The notes: generated by a model not told the origin, from the letters alone. Counted from the first letter of the stretch, positions 18,601-26,020 are shown. The stretch: DNA of 64,000 nt from Bacteroidota bacterium (GCA_025963775.1 JAOQAD010000023.1:43813-107812); one strand, 5' to 3'. Translations and numbers: made by a program.

Positions 18601-19416
18601 GATAACGGCTTCTGGAACATTGATGCGAATACTGCGAACAACAATACCGGCACCTATAACATGACGCTTTACAATACGGCATATACAAATGCGGCCACCG
18701 GCTGGACAGTAATGGCGCGCCATAACGGAAGCGCTACCTGGGACATTGTGAATGGCGACGGCTCTTACGGGACCTGTGTTACCAGCCCTGTCACCGCTGT
18801 TGTACGCAACAACATGAAAGGCTTCTCCCGCTTTGGTACTGCACAGTCAAGCATCCCGCTGCCTATAGAGCTGCTTTCCTTCAGCGGTAAAAATGAAGGC
18901 ACAAAGAATAAGCTGGAGTGGGTAACCGCATCGGAAATGAACAACGATTACTTCTCGCTGGAGCATTCACCGGACGGGAACTCCTTTGAAACCTTCCTTA
19001 CAAAAGAAGGCGCAGGCAACAGCTCCGTAAGGATCAACTACGATGCCTGGGATTATTCGCCGTACAACGGAACGACCTATTACAGGCTGAAGCAAACGGA
19101 TTATAACGGGAAGTACAGCTATTCTTCCATCATTTCGATCGAGAACAGGCTGGATGAGGTGGCTGTAAGCAATGTACACCCGAACCCGACCACCGATGAC
19201 CTTAACTTTGATTTTTACTCGCCAGTGAAAGGTACTGTGAGGACCATGATCATGGATTATACGGGCAGGATCGTTATTGACAAGGTACAGAACATCGAGG
19301 AAGGAAAATCGGGCCTTAACACACAAATGGGCAATCTTGCAAAAGGCGTGTATGTTTTAAAAGTTGAATTCAGCGAAGGCGGATTCAAATCGATCACGAA
19401 AGTGGTGAAATACTAA
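12682..19416 (+). CDS. Giant T9SS-secreted multidomain surface protein
   Basis: 2244 residues from the ATG at 12682. Signal peptide (MKNRSFTRILFLFITVFLCF, then TRSQA). Domain order: an N-terminal beta-rich region (about 28-200); two Ig-like repeats (about 203-386) with ITFQWQSSPDGSTWTNIGGA; a MAM/jelly-roll-like region (about 390-560) starting LPYSQSFEG; a third Ig-like repeat (about 563-653); at least four tandem PPC-like repeats (about 659-1186) with PxNDxCT, DDDVWYKFVA, TDLYHSVY, VTGLTVGNTYYIRVFSW; further related domains to about 1650; beta-helix-like NFTNNG/GNF repeats; and a type A sorting domain at the end (VHPNPTTDDLNFDF ... GVYVLKVEF). Expected to be exported by the T9SS and held at the cell surface as an adhesin. 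Ser/Thr/Gly-rich with little Lys, unlike neighbouring cytosolic proteins. Confidence 0.9.
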   Translation: MKNRSFTRILFLFITVFLCFTRSQAQVTIVNYDFNSGASYAAMSPALASGVTCSVSSTEAFATLGGTASGGAAFTANATAGNAIDMANSSGTNTRYWTFSLGGASLSTYTTFKVYFQAQRSNTGAQTITVQYSLNGGAYTAFASNTMSPGNASYVEATFTLPAAVNNPTTLDLRLFASAASGTGTLRIDNFEVQAVSAPCTGTPTAGTAAASVTSATCSTNSSLSLSGYTTLTGITFQWQSSPDGSTWTNIGGATASTYSATGITATTYYRCVVTCSGSGLSANSTSVTVTINVPVGGTAAASASPICIGGSSTISLSGASTSGITYQWQSSPDNSTWTNIGGATASTYVASPVTNTYYRCTLTCSAPASTVVNSTSALVTVSAAPGYTTLPYSQSFEGPWLSSCGTRDIPDAFWNNSPNTGNNSWRRNDDGVAAASWSSSNGIYSPVSTLGSYSARFHSYDAASGLQGNFNLYVDCSPAGTKLLTFDYISTSGTDGMVVLQSTDGGSTFPTTLATYTTAGSWTNESINITSTSATTVIRFRATSDFGTTDIGMDNLNILLPCTGAPTAGTANASPNTTSCSSLTSTLTVSGYTAAAGITFQWQSSPDNSTWTNIAGATSASYTATVSSTTYFRCVVTCSNSGLTANSASTLVTSTAVIPSNDDCTNATTLISGATCNPTAGTIACASASAQANACSGTPDDDVWYKFVAVSTTQFITISNVLGSTTDLYHSVYSGTCAAPGTALVCSDPNSSTVTGLTVGNTYYIRVFSWASTGGQTSTFDICVTGCTGTPANDNCTAATTLVAGSTCSSTAGTIACATASTQANGCSGTADDDVWYKFVATATTHYVNLTGVSGTTTDLYHSVYGGTCASPGTALVCSDPDNSTVTGLTIGNTYYIRVFTYTSTANQNTSFNICVTGCSGVPANDDCTNATTLTSALTCSTTPGTIGCSTASPQPNTCGSGTADDDVWYKFVATATSHTITISNVVGTTTDIYHSVYGGTCASPGTELLCSDPNTSTVTGLTIGNTYYIRVFSWTSTTGQFATYDICVTGCTSTPANDNCSGATALTINPYGSCAATSGGNLQCATPSGTAIGTCAGAPDDDIWYSFTATSTAQLITLTAASGFDAYMQLYSGSCGSLNPFQCSDPNSFTASGLTVGQTYFLRVYSYGTGAPSNGNVTVCISNPPSCPANLGSGNVSIASLPYSVTGQSTCGAGDEITTTNAVTCGSVYYFSDEDKVYTFTPVTSGSITITINSTQSWTGATLYDGCPFSANCVGFVQSSASGSKNFCTSVAAGTTYYLVIDSDGTTGGCISSFSLDITAPSGTSSNDLPCSATPLTLGTAVTGDNTCASGSGEPAVPACWTSGSTNTVWFSFTGPASGTAYVQTTAATITSTQIAIYSGTCGPGLTMLACNQAPPTGCTGTASSGSLINASGLTPGATYYVRVDGRLDNKGTFSILVDNGSSSTTAPVPGQDCQTPLVVCSSVMSIGNPGYSNTGNVCDFTGSGNCTSGELNSVWYQVSIGGTGNFNFTLMPNDGSNSSNGAETDYDFLLWKVSGSGTTTSCATISSSSGTALLACNFSADGVTGIAPGGNAPAPINSYFNGAFEPTVSVTAGDILYLVIQNYSGSTQGFTLDMTSSGAGVVNYTAPSTVYWTGGSNTVWSNTTNWGSCSTYPVCGVNAVITAASATQPIITGTEYVKDLTINPGATLTLSAGAILHVCGNFTNNGSFVASPTSTVIFDNAAVAQSISGNFTGTNKFGHLTTTKTGGSVTANNDIDIAGNFSTSNSTSVFNTNTFYIKVGGNFVNAAGNTTYTNTGTIGVLEFNGSAAQTYNQGSSQLDLNGVVMNHTGTGVTLQTDMNIKATTGTLTLTLGKIITTGTYKVVVGNSTPASVSAGNTSSYVYGFLRRYINNSTGSFDFPVGTATAYQRANVNFTAAPVITYLTADFQTYATVPGPLGSSECAATYDMNALDNGFWNIDANTANNNTGTYNMTLYNTAYTNAATGWTVMARHNGSATWDIVNGDGSYGTCVTSPVTAVVRNNMKGFSRFGTAQSSIPLPIELLSFSGKNEGTKNKLEWVTASEMNNDYFSLEHSPDGNSFETFLTKEGAGNSSVRINYDAWDYSPYNGTTYYRLKQTDYNGKYSYSSIISIENRLDEVAVSNVHPNPTTDDLNFDFYSPVKGTVRTMIMDYTGRIVIDKVQNIEEGKSGLNTQMGNLAKGVYVLKVEFSEGGFKSITKVVKY

Positions 19417-19432
19417 TTACTGATCTTTAGCG

Positions 19433-19466
19433 GGGGCTTCACGGAAATGTGAAGCCCCTTGCTTTT
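19433..19466 (+). terminator. Terminator of the adhesin gene
   Basis: GGGGCTTCAC (19433-19442) pairs perfectly with GTGAAGCCCC (19449-19458) and is followed by TTGCTTTTT. Confidence 0.8.
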
Positions 19467-19565
19467 TAAGCGGCTCTGAAAACTAAGTTTATGCCTTCTT
19501 TTGAATGGATCATTTTGAAAATAAATCTTTACATTCGTAACGTTTTTATAAAACATGCCTGAAAA

Positions 19566-20621
19566 ATGCTGATCAAAAGGTGCCTTGTTTTTTTAGTTTG
19601 TATCTCCGCAGGGATCTCCTGCTTCGGGCAATTCAATGCAAGCGCGGGTAACGACAAAGTGATCTGTCCCGGGTTCGGCGTTGTTGTAGGAGGCTCTCCC
19701 ACGGCATCCGGCGGACTTGCGCCTTACACCTATTCCTGGCAGCCTACGACAGGACTGAGCGCAAGCAATACGGCAAACCCGACAGCCACTCCAACAGCCG
19801 ACATCAGCTATACAGTTACCGTTACGGATGATACAGGCGCAGTAAGAACGGATGTTGCGATCGTGTACATCAATCCAATTACGTATGTAACCGCCGGAAG
19901 GGATACAAGCATCTGTGTAAACAGCTCTGCATCCATCGGCTCGGGCGCAAATAATTATCCCGGCATTACCTATTCCTGGTCACCGGGAAGCACACTGGAC
20001 GATTCCACCAGCGGAGCACCGGTTTCATCACCTGGCTTATCAAGTGTTACGTATACATTAACGGCAACCACGGCAGGCTGTCCGCCGAAAACCGACCGGG
20101 TCACCGTTACCGTTATTCCCACTCCTCCTATCAATGCAGGCCCGGATACCACCATCCAGGAAGGGGCTGTTGCCATCCTCCACGGCTCGGGCGGCGCAGC
20201 CTATGCATGGGGCAACACACCGGAGATCATGTACATTTATTCCGCCAGCTGCGATGTGGAGCCGGTGGTGACTACCACGTATTACCTTTATGGAACCGAT
20301 CCCACGGGAAAATGCCCGGGCTACGACGACGTAACGGTGTTTGTTGAAGCGAATGATGAGGTGGTGATCTATAATACATTTACGCCGAACAACGACGGGA
20401 ACAACGATACCTGGTACATCGGCAATATTTATAAGTACCCCGACAACCAGCTGGAAGTTTACAACCGTTATGGCAAGCTGGTGTACAAAACAAGCGGCTA
20501 TGCCAATACATGGGATGGCCGGGTTTCGGGGGAGGAGCTTCCTGCAGGAACTTATTTTTATGACCTTGATCTCGGTCCGGGAACTACGAAGCACCATGGA
20601 ACACTCACCATACTCAGGTAA
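19566..20621 (+). CDS. Gliding motility-associated C-terminal domain (T9SS type B) protein
   Basis: 351 residues with a signal peptide (MLIKRCLVFLVCISAGISCF, GQ). Two PKD/Ig-like beta domains (about 25-205) include GLAPYTYSWQPTTGLSAS, VTVTD and a second copy ITYSWSPGSTL. The last 85 residues are the type B sorting domain: TFTPNNDGNNDTWYI, LEVYNRYGKLVYKT, WDGRVSGEELPAGTYFY. Proteins with this ending, SprB being the best known, leave the cell by the T9SS and need a SprF/PorP partner, which is the very next gene 3 bases on. Probably a small surface filament or adhesin. Confidence 0.92.
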   Translation: MLIKRCLVFLVCISAGISCFGQFNASAGNDKVICPGFGVVVGGSPTASGGLAPYTYSWQPTTGLSASNTANPTATPTADISYTVTVTDDTGAVRTDVAIVYINPITYVTAGRDTSICVNSSASIGSGANNYPGITYSWSPGSTLDDSTSGAPVSSPGLSSVTYTLTATTAGCPPKTDRVTVTVIPTPPINAGPDTTIQEGAVAILHGSGGAAYAWGNTPEIMYIYSASCDVEPVVTTTYYLYGTDPTGKCPGYDDVTVFVEANDEVVIYNTFTPNNDGNNDTWYIGNIYKYPDNQLEVYNRYGKLVYKTSGYANTWDGRVSGEELPAGTYFYDLDLGPGTTKHHGTLTILR

Positions 20622-20624
20622 GAA

Positions 20625-21584
20625 ATGAAAAAGATACTGGCATGCAGCTATTTATTTTTAGTGTTCGCGGGCGCTTCGCTTGCGCAGCAGATGCCGTATT
20701 ATTCCCAGTTCCGGAGCAACCTTTACATGCTTAACCCGGCAGTTACCGGCACTAAAAAGCTGGTGGATGCACGCCTCAACTACCGCGCGCAATGGATGGG
20801 ATACGAGGATGCGCCACGCACCGCGAACATGAGCCTTCACAGCCGCTTTCTCAAGGGAAAAATGGGCGCAGGCCTTTACCTCATGCAGGACAAGATCGGG
20901 CCCTTCAAGCAGATGAACCTCGGATTGAGCTATGCCTATCATATCCGTTTCCCGGATGTGGAGCTTTCTGCAGGCGTAGCAGGAAACTTTGCAAAGCAGA
21001 CGCTGATCGGCGATAAGATCTACCTTCACAATTCACAGGATCCATCGATCAACCAGTATGTGACCAACAGCACCTGGGCATCGGATGTCCATGCCGGGGT
21101 GTACCTGTACAACGACCGGTTTCACGTAGGATTAAGCGCCCTGCACATGATGGAAACCACCGCAGAGTTTTACAAGAAGGACACAACAAAAAAAGGATTT
21201 CTGAAATATGCCGACCATATTAATTTTACGCTGGGCTATAATTATTCGCAGAACCCTGACTACATTTTGGAAAGCACGCTTTACGGGGTGTATGTTGCAG
21301 GAACGCCTTTTAATCTTGACTACACACTTCGCGTGCACTACAAGCAGATGATCTTCGCCGGGTTTTCGATCCGCCTGAGAGATGCGGTTGCACTCCATGT
21401 AGGTGCAACATTCCTTGAAGAATACCAGGTAAGCTATTCGTATGACTTACTGATCGGTAAGATGAAGAATTACAGCAGCGGCTCGCACGAGATCATGATC
21501 GCGTTCAGCAGCAGCATCTTCAAGCATAAGCGCGGAAGGGTGAACGACAAGTTCCTGCACCAGCGTTATGGCTATATGTTCTAA
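20625..21584 (+). CDS. PorP/SprF family T9SS outer-membrane protein
   Basis: 319 residues with a signal peptide (MKKILACSYLFLVFAGASLA, Q). The start of the mature part, MPYYSQFRSNLYMLNPAVTG, is the hallmark of PorP/SprF, followed by RAQWMGYEDAPRTA and an alternating beta-strand pattern of an outer-membrane barrel. SprF-like proteins are needed for export or surface attachment of type B CTD proteins. Its position 3 bases after such a gene makes 19566..20621 the likely client. Confidence 0.93.
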   Translation: MKKILACSYLFLVFAGASLAQQMPYYSQFRSNLYMLNPAVTGTKKLVDARLNYRAQWMGYEDAPRTANMSLHSRFLKGKMGAGLYLMQDKIGPFKQMNLGLSYAYHIRFPDVELSAGVAGNFAKQTLIGDKIYLHNSQDPSINQYVTNSTWASDVHAGVYLYNDRFHVGLSALHMMETTAEFYKKDTTKKGFLKYADHINFTLGYNYSQNPDYILESTLYGVYVAGTPFNLDYTLRVHYKQMIFAGFSIRLRDAVALHVGATFLEEYQVSYSYDLLIGKMKNYSSGSHEIMIAFSSSIFKHKRGRVNDKFLHQRYGYMF

Positions 21585-21586
21585 AG

Positions 21587-22363
21587 CTATTCCACAATTT
21601 TATACTTCAGCATTGCTTCATTCCTTGAGCAGGAATTGAAATGCCACCATTCCGTGGTGATGCCCGTGAATCCTGCCGCCTGCATTGCTTCGCGTAAAAC
21701 TTCCCTGTTAAAAAGCTGTTTGTGCGTGAGCCTGCCTTCGCGGATCATTCGCTGCTCCTCACGCGGGTATGCAAGCTCACCGAAATAATCATAGGGCGTT
21801 CCCATGTCGAGCACGATGCCGTTCTTATCAATGATACTGAGGTCGACGGCAGCACCAAAATTATGCAGGGAGCCGTTCTGCGGGTTGGACACATATTTGG
21901 AGCGTTCAAAAGCAGGAACAGCAATGGTGTCCCACATCCTGAACTGGATGCTGCGCGGCCTCACGCCGTCGAAAACGATCAGCGAATAATACGGGTATTT
22001 CTCCTTCAGCAGCCCCTGCGCTTTTTTAAGCTTCAGCGCCACATCCGGCTGCAGGTAACATTTTGAAAGGTCGCCATACATATCGAGGAACAGGAAGTTG
22101 TCGCAGCTGGAATATTTCAGGTCCACGGCAATGCTGCTGTCAACCGAAACAATGTCCACCAGCCCGGCAGCAATGAGCTGCTTTTCAATAGCTGAGCTGT
22201 CATTGATCATTTTGCTTTCAAGGCTGTCGGCCGTAGAAGGCTTAACTTCCATGGAATCTACAAGGACCAGGCCTGCAGGCGCATGTTCCGTTTGCTTTTG
22301 CTTTTGCTCACAGGCAGTGAAAAGCGCTGAAAAAAATAAGATGCCTAAAAAGTTCTTCCTCAT
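21587..22363 (-). CDS. M15-family D-alanyl-D-alanine dipeptidase (VanX/DdpX-like) lipoprotein
   Basis: 258 residues from the ATG at 22363; a TTG at 22375 is rejected because it lies in the -7 box. Lipoprotein signal MRKNFLGILFFSALFTACEQ (Cys about residue 18) followed by a polar linker. The zinc site of VanX-type enzymes is complete: GSLHNFGAAVDLS (His and Asp ligands) and TEWWHFNSC (catalytic Glu and His ligand), with substrate Arg in VRPRSIQFRMW. The family cleaves D-Ala-D-Ala. A lipoprotein form suggests periplasmic recycling of peptidoglycan peptides rather than vancomycin resistance; no vanHA genes are nearby. Confidence 0.88.
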   Translation of the reverse strand: MRKNFLGILFFSALFTACEQKQKQTEHAPAGLVLVDSMEVKPSTADSLESKMINDSSAIEKQLIAAGLVDIVSVDSSIAVDLKYSSCDNFLFLDMYGDLSKCYLQPDVALKLKKAQGLLKEKYPYYSLIVFDGVRPRSIQFRMWDTIAVPAFERSKYVSNPQNGSLHNFGAAVDLSIIDKNGIVLDMGTPYDYFGELAYPREEQRMIREGRLTHKQLFNREVLREAMQAAGFTGITTEWWHFNSCSRNEAMLKYKIVE

Positions 22364-22372
22364 GTCAGGCTG

Positions 22373-22380
22373 CAAAGTTA
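22373..22380 (-). promoter_or_regulatory. -7 box for the M15 peptidase gene
   Basis: TAACTTTG on the minus strand, 9 bases before the ATG at 22363. Nearly back to back with the box at 22392..22399, so the mRNA leader would be very short. No clear -33 box. Confidence 0.4.
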
Positions 22381-22391
22381 AGGATAATTAA

Positions 22392-22399
22392 TACTTTTG
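22392..22399 (+). promoter_or_regulatory. -7 box for the CtlX-like gene
   Basis: TACTTTTG matches TAnnTTTG and ends 4 bases before the ATG at 22404, which predicts a leaderless or almost leaderless transcript. No clear -33 box. Confidence 0.4.
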
Positions 22400-22403
22400 T
22401 GAG

Positions 22404-23360
22404 ATGAACGCTGCTGCTTCCAAAATACTCATGATCCGCCCGGTGCAGTTCGGCTTCAACGAGGAAACCGCCGGAAGTAATTCGTTTCAGAACAAAGCTG
22501 TTGAAGCAGCTGAACAGATCCAGCAGAAAGCATTAAAGGAGTTTGATGAATTTGCAGGCAAGCTGCTGGCTGCCGGAATAGATGTTGAGATCTTTGAAGA
22601 TACACTCCTGCCCCACACTCCCGATTCTATATTTCCGAACAACTGGATCTCTTTTCATGGCAACAGCATTGTGCTTTATCCCATGCTGGCTGAAAACAGG
22701 CGCTTCGAAAGACGGCAGGACATCATCGATCATTTCAGCGACAGCTCCACCCAACTGATTGATCTTTCTGAGAATGAACAAAGGAATGTTTTTTTAGAAG
22801 GCACAGGCAGTATTATTTTTGACTATACCCACAAGCTGGCCTTTGCGAATAGTTCCCCGCGGACAAACAGGAACCTCTTATCAGAACTTTGCTTCCGCCT
22901 TAATTACAAGCCGGTCAGCTTTAAAGCGGTTGACATTTCCGGCGCAGATATTTATCATACCAATGTGCTGATGTGCATCGGGAAGGATTTTGCAGTGCTT
23001 TGCAGCGAATGCATCCCGGATGCAGAAGAACGGAACATGCTGATCCGGGCCATTGAAAGTACCGGCAGAACAATCATCCTCATCAGCTATGCGCAGATGA
23101 ACGCCTTTGCAGGAAACATGTATGAGCTCTTCAATGAAAAAAAGGAAAGCATCATCGTGATGAGCGAGCAGGCTTACAAGGCATTGACGAAGGAGCAGGT
23201 TGCGCAGCTTGAAAAGCACGGTAGCATTCTTCATTCGCCACTTTACACAATTGAAAAACACGGCGGCGGCAGCGCAAGGTGCATGATGGCGGATGTGAGG
23301 TGGGAATACTCTCCGTTCACAGATGATGTTGTGGATTTCATAACGGATGTTTTTTTGTAG
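22404..23360 (+). CDS. Amidinotransferase/arginine deiminase-fold hydrolase (CtlX-like)
   Basis: 318 residues, ATG at 22404. A pentein-fold enzyme: MIRPVQFGFNEETA at the start, PNNWISFHGN, Glu in FLEGTGSIIFD (about 130), His in DIYHTNVLMCIG (about 184) and the catalytic Cys in GGGSARCMMADVRW (about 293). These features match the citrulline-utilisation hydrolase CtlX subgroup rather than arginine deiminase proper. It would hydrolyse a guanidino or ureido compound, probably citrulline or arginine, in the cytosol. Single gene, divergent from the M15 peptidase. Confidence 0.88.
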   Translation: MNAAASKILMIRPVQFGFNEETAGSNSFQNKAVEAAEQIQQKALKEFDEFAGKLLAAGIDVEIFEDTLLPHTPDSIFPNNWISFHGNSIVLYPMLAENRRFERRQDIIDHFSDSSTQLIDLSENEQRNVFLEGTGSIIFDYTHKLAFANSSPRTNRNLLSELCFRLNYKPVSFKAVDISGADIYHTNVLMCIGKDFAVLCSECIPDAEERNMLIRAIESTGRTIILISYAQMNAFAGNMYELFNEKKESIIVMSEQAYKALTKEQVAQLEKHGSILHSPLYTIEKHGGGSARCMMADVRWEYSPFTDDVVDFITDVFL

Positions 23361-23404
23361 TTGAGAAAAGTCGGGAGTTAGTAGTTGGTAGTAAAGCCTA
23401 CACA

Positions 23405-23429
23405 CGTTCTCGACTTCGCTCGAACTGAC
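23405..23429. repeat. Intergenic repeat family B, fragment
   Basis: CGTTCTCGAC and CTCGAACTGAC, the two ends of family B, are here fused with only four bases between them, so this looks like an internally deleted copy. Confidence 0.45.
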
Positions 23430-23444
23430 ACCGCACGAACACAG

Positions 23445-23476
23445 ATTCGTAATTCGTATATTCGTAATGATTCGTT
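23445..23476. repeat. AT-rich ATTCGTA repeat (family D)
   Basis: Iterated units of ATTCGTA/ATTCGT. Similar tracts lie at 23526..23566, 38981..39012, 39735..39763 and 39815..39850. Confidence 0.5.
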
Positions 23477-23487
23477 ATTCGCTGAAT

Positions 23488-23520
23488 GAGATTGCTTCGT
23501 CGTACCTCCCCGCAATGATG
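23488..23520. repeat. Intergenic repeat family C, copy 1
   Basis: GAGATTGCTTCG, CGTACCTCCC, CGCAATGA in order. A closely matching copy is at 39776..39811. This type of sequence is known as a common dispersed intergenic repeat in Bacteroidota. Confidence 0.6.
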
Positions 23521-23525
23521 GTACT

Positions 23526-23566
23526 ATTCGTAATTCGTATATTTAGTAAAAATTAGTAATTCGCAG
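23526..23566. repeat. AT-rich ATTCGTA repeat ending just before the yajQ start
   Basis: ATTCGTAATTCGTATATTTA tract ending ATTCGCAG, two bases before the ATG of yajQ. It must act as the leader, and perhaps carries the promoter, of that gene. Confidence 0.45.
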
Positions 23567-23568
23567 AT

Positions 23569-24060
23569 ATGGCTTCATTTGATATTGTAAACAAGGTAGA
23601 CGCACAGTTGCTGGACAATGCCATCAACGTAGCGCGCAAAGAGATCCTGAACCGCTTTGACTTTCACGGCTCCAAAAGCGAGATCAATTATGACAAGAAA
23701 AACCTCAGCCTCCAGATCCTCACGGAAAATGACATGCGGCTGGAGGCGATCACCGATGCGATCCGCTCGAGGATGATCAAGCAGCACCTGAACCCGCTTT
23801 GCCTCGACCTGGGCAAGGAAACAGCGGCATCGGGAAACATGATCCGGAAGGAGATAAAAGTGCGGGAAGGAATCGACAAGGAGGTTGCCAAAAAGATCGT
23901 TAAGGACATCAAAGACTCGAAACTGAAGGTGCAGGCTTCCATCATGGATGACCAGGTGCGGGTGACAGCGAAAAAGATCGATGACCTGCAGGCTGTGATC
24001 GCATTGATGCGAAGAGGTACGTACGACCTTCCGCTGCAGTTCGTGAATATGAAAAGCTGA
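23569..24060 (+). CDS. yajQ: YajQ family nucleotide/cyclic di-GMP-binding protein
   Basis: 163 residues, the normal YajQ length. Starts MASFDIVNKVD and includes EILNRFDFHGSKSEI, LEAITDAIRSRMIKQHL, the central DLGKETAASGNMIRKEI and the final RGTYDLPLQFVNMKS, all diagnostic. Two RRM-like halves. In proteobacteria a member binds cyclic di-GMP; RNA or nucleotide binding is also reported. Its role in Bacteroidota is not settled. Transcribed alone after a run of dispersed repeats. Confidence 0.95.
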   Translation: MASFDIVNKVDAQLLDNAINVARKEILNRFDFHGSKSEINYDKKNLSLQILTENDMRLEAITDAIRSRMIKQHLNPLCLDLGKETAASGNMIRKEIKVREGIDKEVAKKIVKDIKDSKLKVQASIMDDQVRVTAKKIDDLQAVIALMRRGTYDLPLQFVNMKS

Positions 24061-24074
24061 TAACCGGTACTGCA

Positions 24075-24530
24075 CTAATTTATTCCGATAACAATATTCC
24101 ATATTCCACAAACGGGGATCAGTGCTACTTTTCGCGAGTCCCCGGTCCCAAAAGCTCCACAATCCAAATACTGCTCAACAAGCATGGTATCAGAAAGGGT
24201 GTTTTTATAAATGACGCTGCTTGTGGTCCAACATGCAAAACCGGCAAAAAAACAAAACGCCCCAACAACGAAGAAAGATACCAGTGCAGTGAACGTCCGT
24301 TTAATGATTATGACAGCATTCTGAGCTGGTGTTTTTTCTGCCCTGACAGATTTTAAAAGCGTAAGCATTACAAAAAGCGGGAAAGTAATGATGATAAACC
24401 GCAGGTAATCACATTGTAAATGCTTATCGATAATCTCAACAGGCAGGTATTGGCCAAGGGTGATGCTGAAAAGCTCCAGCCCCATCCCGGCAATGGCAAC
24501 TATAAACAGCACGTTCAATAATTTTTTCAT
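24075..24530 (-). CDS. Hypothetical membrane protein, last gene of the membrane operon
   Basis: 151 residues. Signal-anchor-like first helix (KKLLNVLFIVAIAGMGLELF), two further hydrophobic helices (RFIIITFPLFVMLTLL; TALVSFFVVGAFCFFAGFAC) and a C-terminal soluble part with Cys pair DCGAFGTGDSRKVALIPVCG, probably periplasmic and perhaps disulphide-bonded. No family recognised. Three bases separate it from the DUF6688-like gene upstream. Confidence 0.65.
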   Translation of the reverse strand: MKKLLNVLFIVAIAGMGLELFSITLGQYLPVEIIDKHLQCDYLRFIIITFPLFVMLTLLKSVRAEKTPAQNAVIIIKRTFTALVSFFVVGAFCFFAGFACWTTSSVIYKNTLSDTMLVEQYLDCGAFGTGDSRKVALIPVCGIWNIVIGIN

Positions 24531-24533
24531 CCT

Positions 24534-25649
24534 TTAATGCACTTTCATTTTTTCACGGATGCTTTTCCTGTCCTTCGCTGAAAGGTACTGCCTCGCGATC
24601 CTGTTCTCCGGCTTGCTGTCGAAGGTGTACAGCACCAGGACAAAGAACCATTCCAGGGGCTTCATCAGCACATAAACGGCATCTGCCACAAACTTGTTAT
24701 TGAAAATTCCGTAATGGCGATGCACAAGGTTTCCTACTTTGTTATAATTATGCCGGATCACTTTATGAATTTTAGGGAGCCTTTGCTCCATCAATTCTTC
24801 GAAGGCATTTGATACCAGCAGTTGCCTGTTGCAGATGATCTTCCCTCCGCCCCTTTCACCATAGCGCTCCGGCTTCACAAATCCTTTGTGCCCGTTTGCC
24901 GCAACGGAACATAAAAAATGCCCGCCGCATTCCACGTTATCGCACATATAATCGAGTTGTGAAAATCCATGCTTGTAGGTATCTGTGAAGGCCCTTACAA
25001 TGGAATCGGGTTTTTGTCCGAAGAGAAGCAGCACTGCTGTGATAAGCACCATCAAAGGCAGACAAAGGATCAGCAGGAGCGGGATCTTAACAAATGGATT
25101 CAGCTGCAGGATCTTCCAGGCGAGCCTGACGATGATCCCGCCGGAAGTTGGGTCCATCTCTTTGCTGTATTCTAACAACTGCCTGTGGTTCTGTGCCAGC
25201 TGAAGGATAAAGAGAAAAACAATCGGGAGGTTCCAGACAAGGGCGATGGGAAAGCCTACCTGGTAAGAGATGAAGCCATTCAGCGGGATCGCCAGTAACA
25301 GAAAGCAGTTGCTGATCACTTCAAGCACCGGGCTGCCAACACTTTTCTTGAAACTGGAATAAAAGTAAAAGATCACGCAAAGCAGGATCAGGATATAAAT
25401 AGTGAGCCGGTGCTCCGGCGAAAAGATTGCGCTCTCATCGCAACAATCGTTTTCAGATTCATCGAGAAAGAGAAGGCAGAGCGCTGGAAATACAATGATG
25501 GCAGCAAAATCGAGTATTGCCTGCATCGATCTGTTATAAAGGCGTTTTCCTGTAAAGAGAAACCGTATAAAATCTATTGTGATCATAATTCCGGGAAGTA
25601 AAAAACATAAAATAAAAACAGCCAGTGAGTAATAAAAGCTTGAATCCAT
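24534..25649 (-). CDS. Multi-pass membrane protein, DUF6688-like
   Basis: 371 residues with about six transmembrane helices in the first 220 residues, then a conserved soluble C-terminal part: GQKPDSIVRAFTDTYKHGFS, GGHFLCSVAANGHKGFVKP, RYGERGGGKIICNRQL, NAFEELMEQRLPKIHKVIRH and a late amphipathic PLEWFFVLVLYTF. I recognise this as the DUF6688 pattern, from memory and without a search. The His/Cys-containing GGHFLCSVAANGHK could bind metal. The GQxxDSIVxAF segment recurs in the product of 31078..31812. Function unknown. Confidence 0.65.
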   Translation of the reverse strand: MDSSFYYSLAVFILCFLLPGIMITIDFIRFLFTGKRLYNRSMQAILDFAAIIVFPALCLLFLDESENDCCDESAIFSPEHRLTIYILILLCVIFYFYSSFKKSVGSPVLEVISNCFLLLAIPLNGFISYQVGFPIALVWNLPIVFLFILQLAQNHRQLLEYSKEMDPTSGGIIVRLAWKILQLNPFVKIPLLLILCLPLMVLITAVLLLFGQKPDSIVRAFTDTYKHGFSQLDYMCDNVECGGHFLCSVAANGHKGFVKPERYGERGGGKIICNRQLLVSNAFEELMEQRLPKIHKVIRHNYNKVGNLVHRHYGIFNNKFVADAVYVLMKPLEWFFVLVLYTFDSKPENRIARQYLSAKDRKSIREKMKVH

Positions 25650-25651
25650 GA

Positions 25652-26020
25652 TTAAAAGAATTTAGGATAAAATATAAAGATCCCGATCAAAGCTGCGCCA
25701 ATGGCTGCAATTAAAACAGCTGCTGCAGAAACATCCTTTACCCTCTTTACCTGCGGATGAAGATTAGGTGAAACAATATCCGAGAGGAATTCTATGGCTG
25801 TGTTGAACATCTCCGCCATGAATACCAGCACGATCGCGAAAACGATCCAGCACCATTCGCCGGAAGAAAGCCCTGTGTACCATCCGAGGCAAAGCGCAGC
25901 CAGCGCGGCGACCAGGTGCAGCCATGCATTGTGCTGTGTTGCAAAGAAAGTGCGTAAGCCTTCCAATGCAAAGCCAAAACTTTTTATCCGTTCGGAGATG
26001 CTAAATCTTTTTTTGTCCAT
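25652..26020 (-). CDS. dgkA: DgkA-type diacylglycerol/undecaprenol kinase
   Basis: 122 residues. N-terminal amphipathic surface helix (RIKSFGFALEGLRTFFATQ), HNAWLH, then three transmembrane helices with the conserved catalytic run AEMFNTAIEFLSDI and KDVSAAAVLIAA. In bacteria other than proteobacteria the same fold usually phosphorylates undecaprenol, feeding the carrier-lipid pool for cell-wall sugars; lipid specificity here is inferred. It overlaps the DUF1361 gene by 20 bases. Confidence 0.9.
   Translation of the reverse strand: MDKKRFSISERIKSFGFALEGLRTFFATQHNAWLHLVAALAALCLGWYTGLSSGEWCWIVFAIVLVFMAEMFNTAIEFLSDIVSPNLHPQVKRVKDVSAAAVLIAAIGAALIGIFIFYPKFF

Noticed and set aside
13755..18723. Many open frames on the opposite strand and in other frames of the giant adhesin
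   Set aside because: They mirror the Ser/Thr/Gly-rich codon pattern of the real gene, have no family signatures and no upstream signals.
21587..22363. Vancomycin-resistance vanX
   Set aside because: The catalytic motifs fit, but the protein is a lipoprotein and no vanH, vanA or vanRS-like genes are near, so resistance is not supported.
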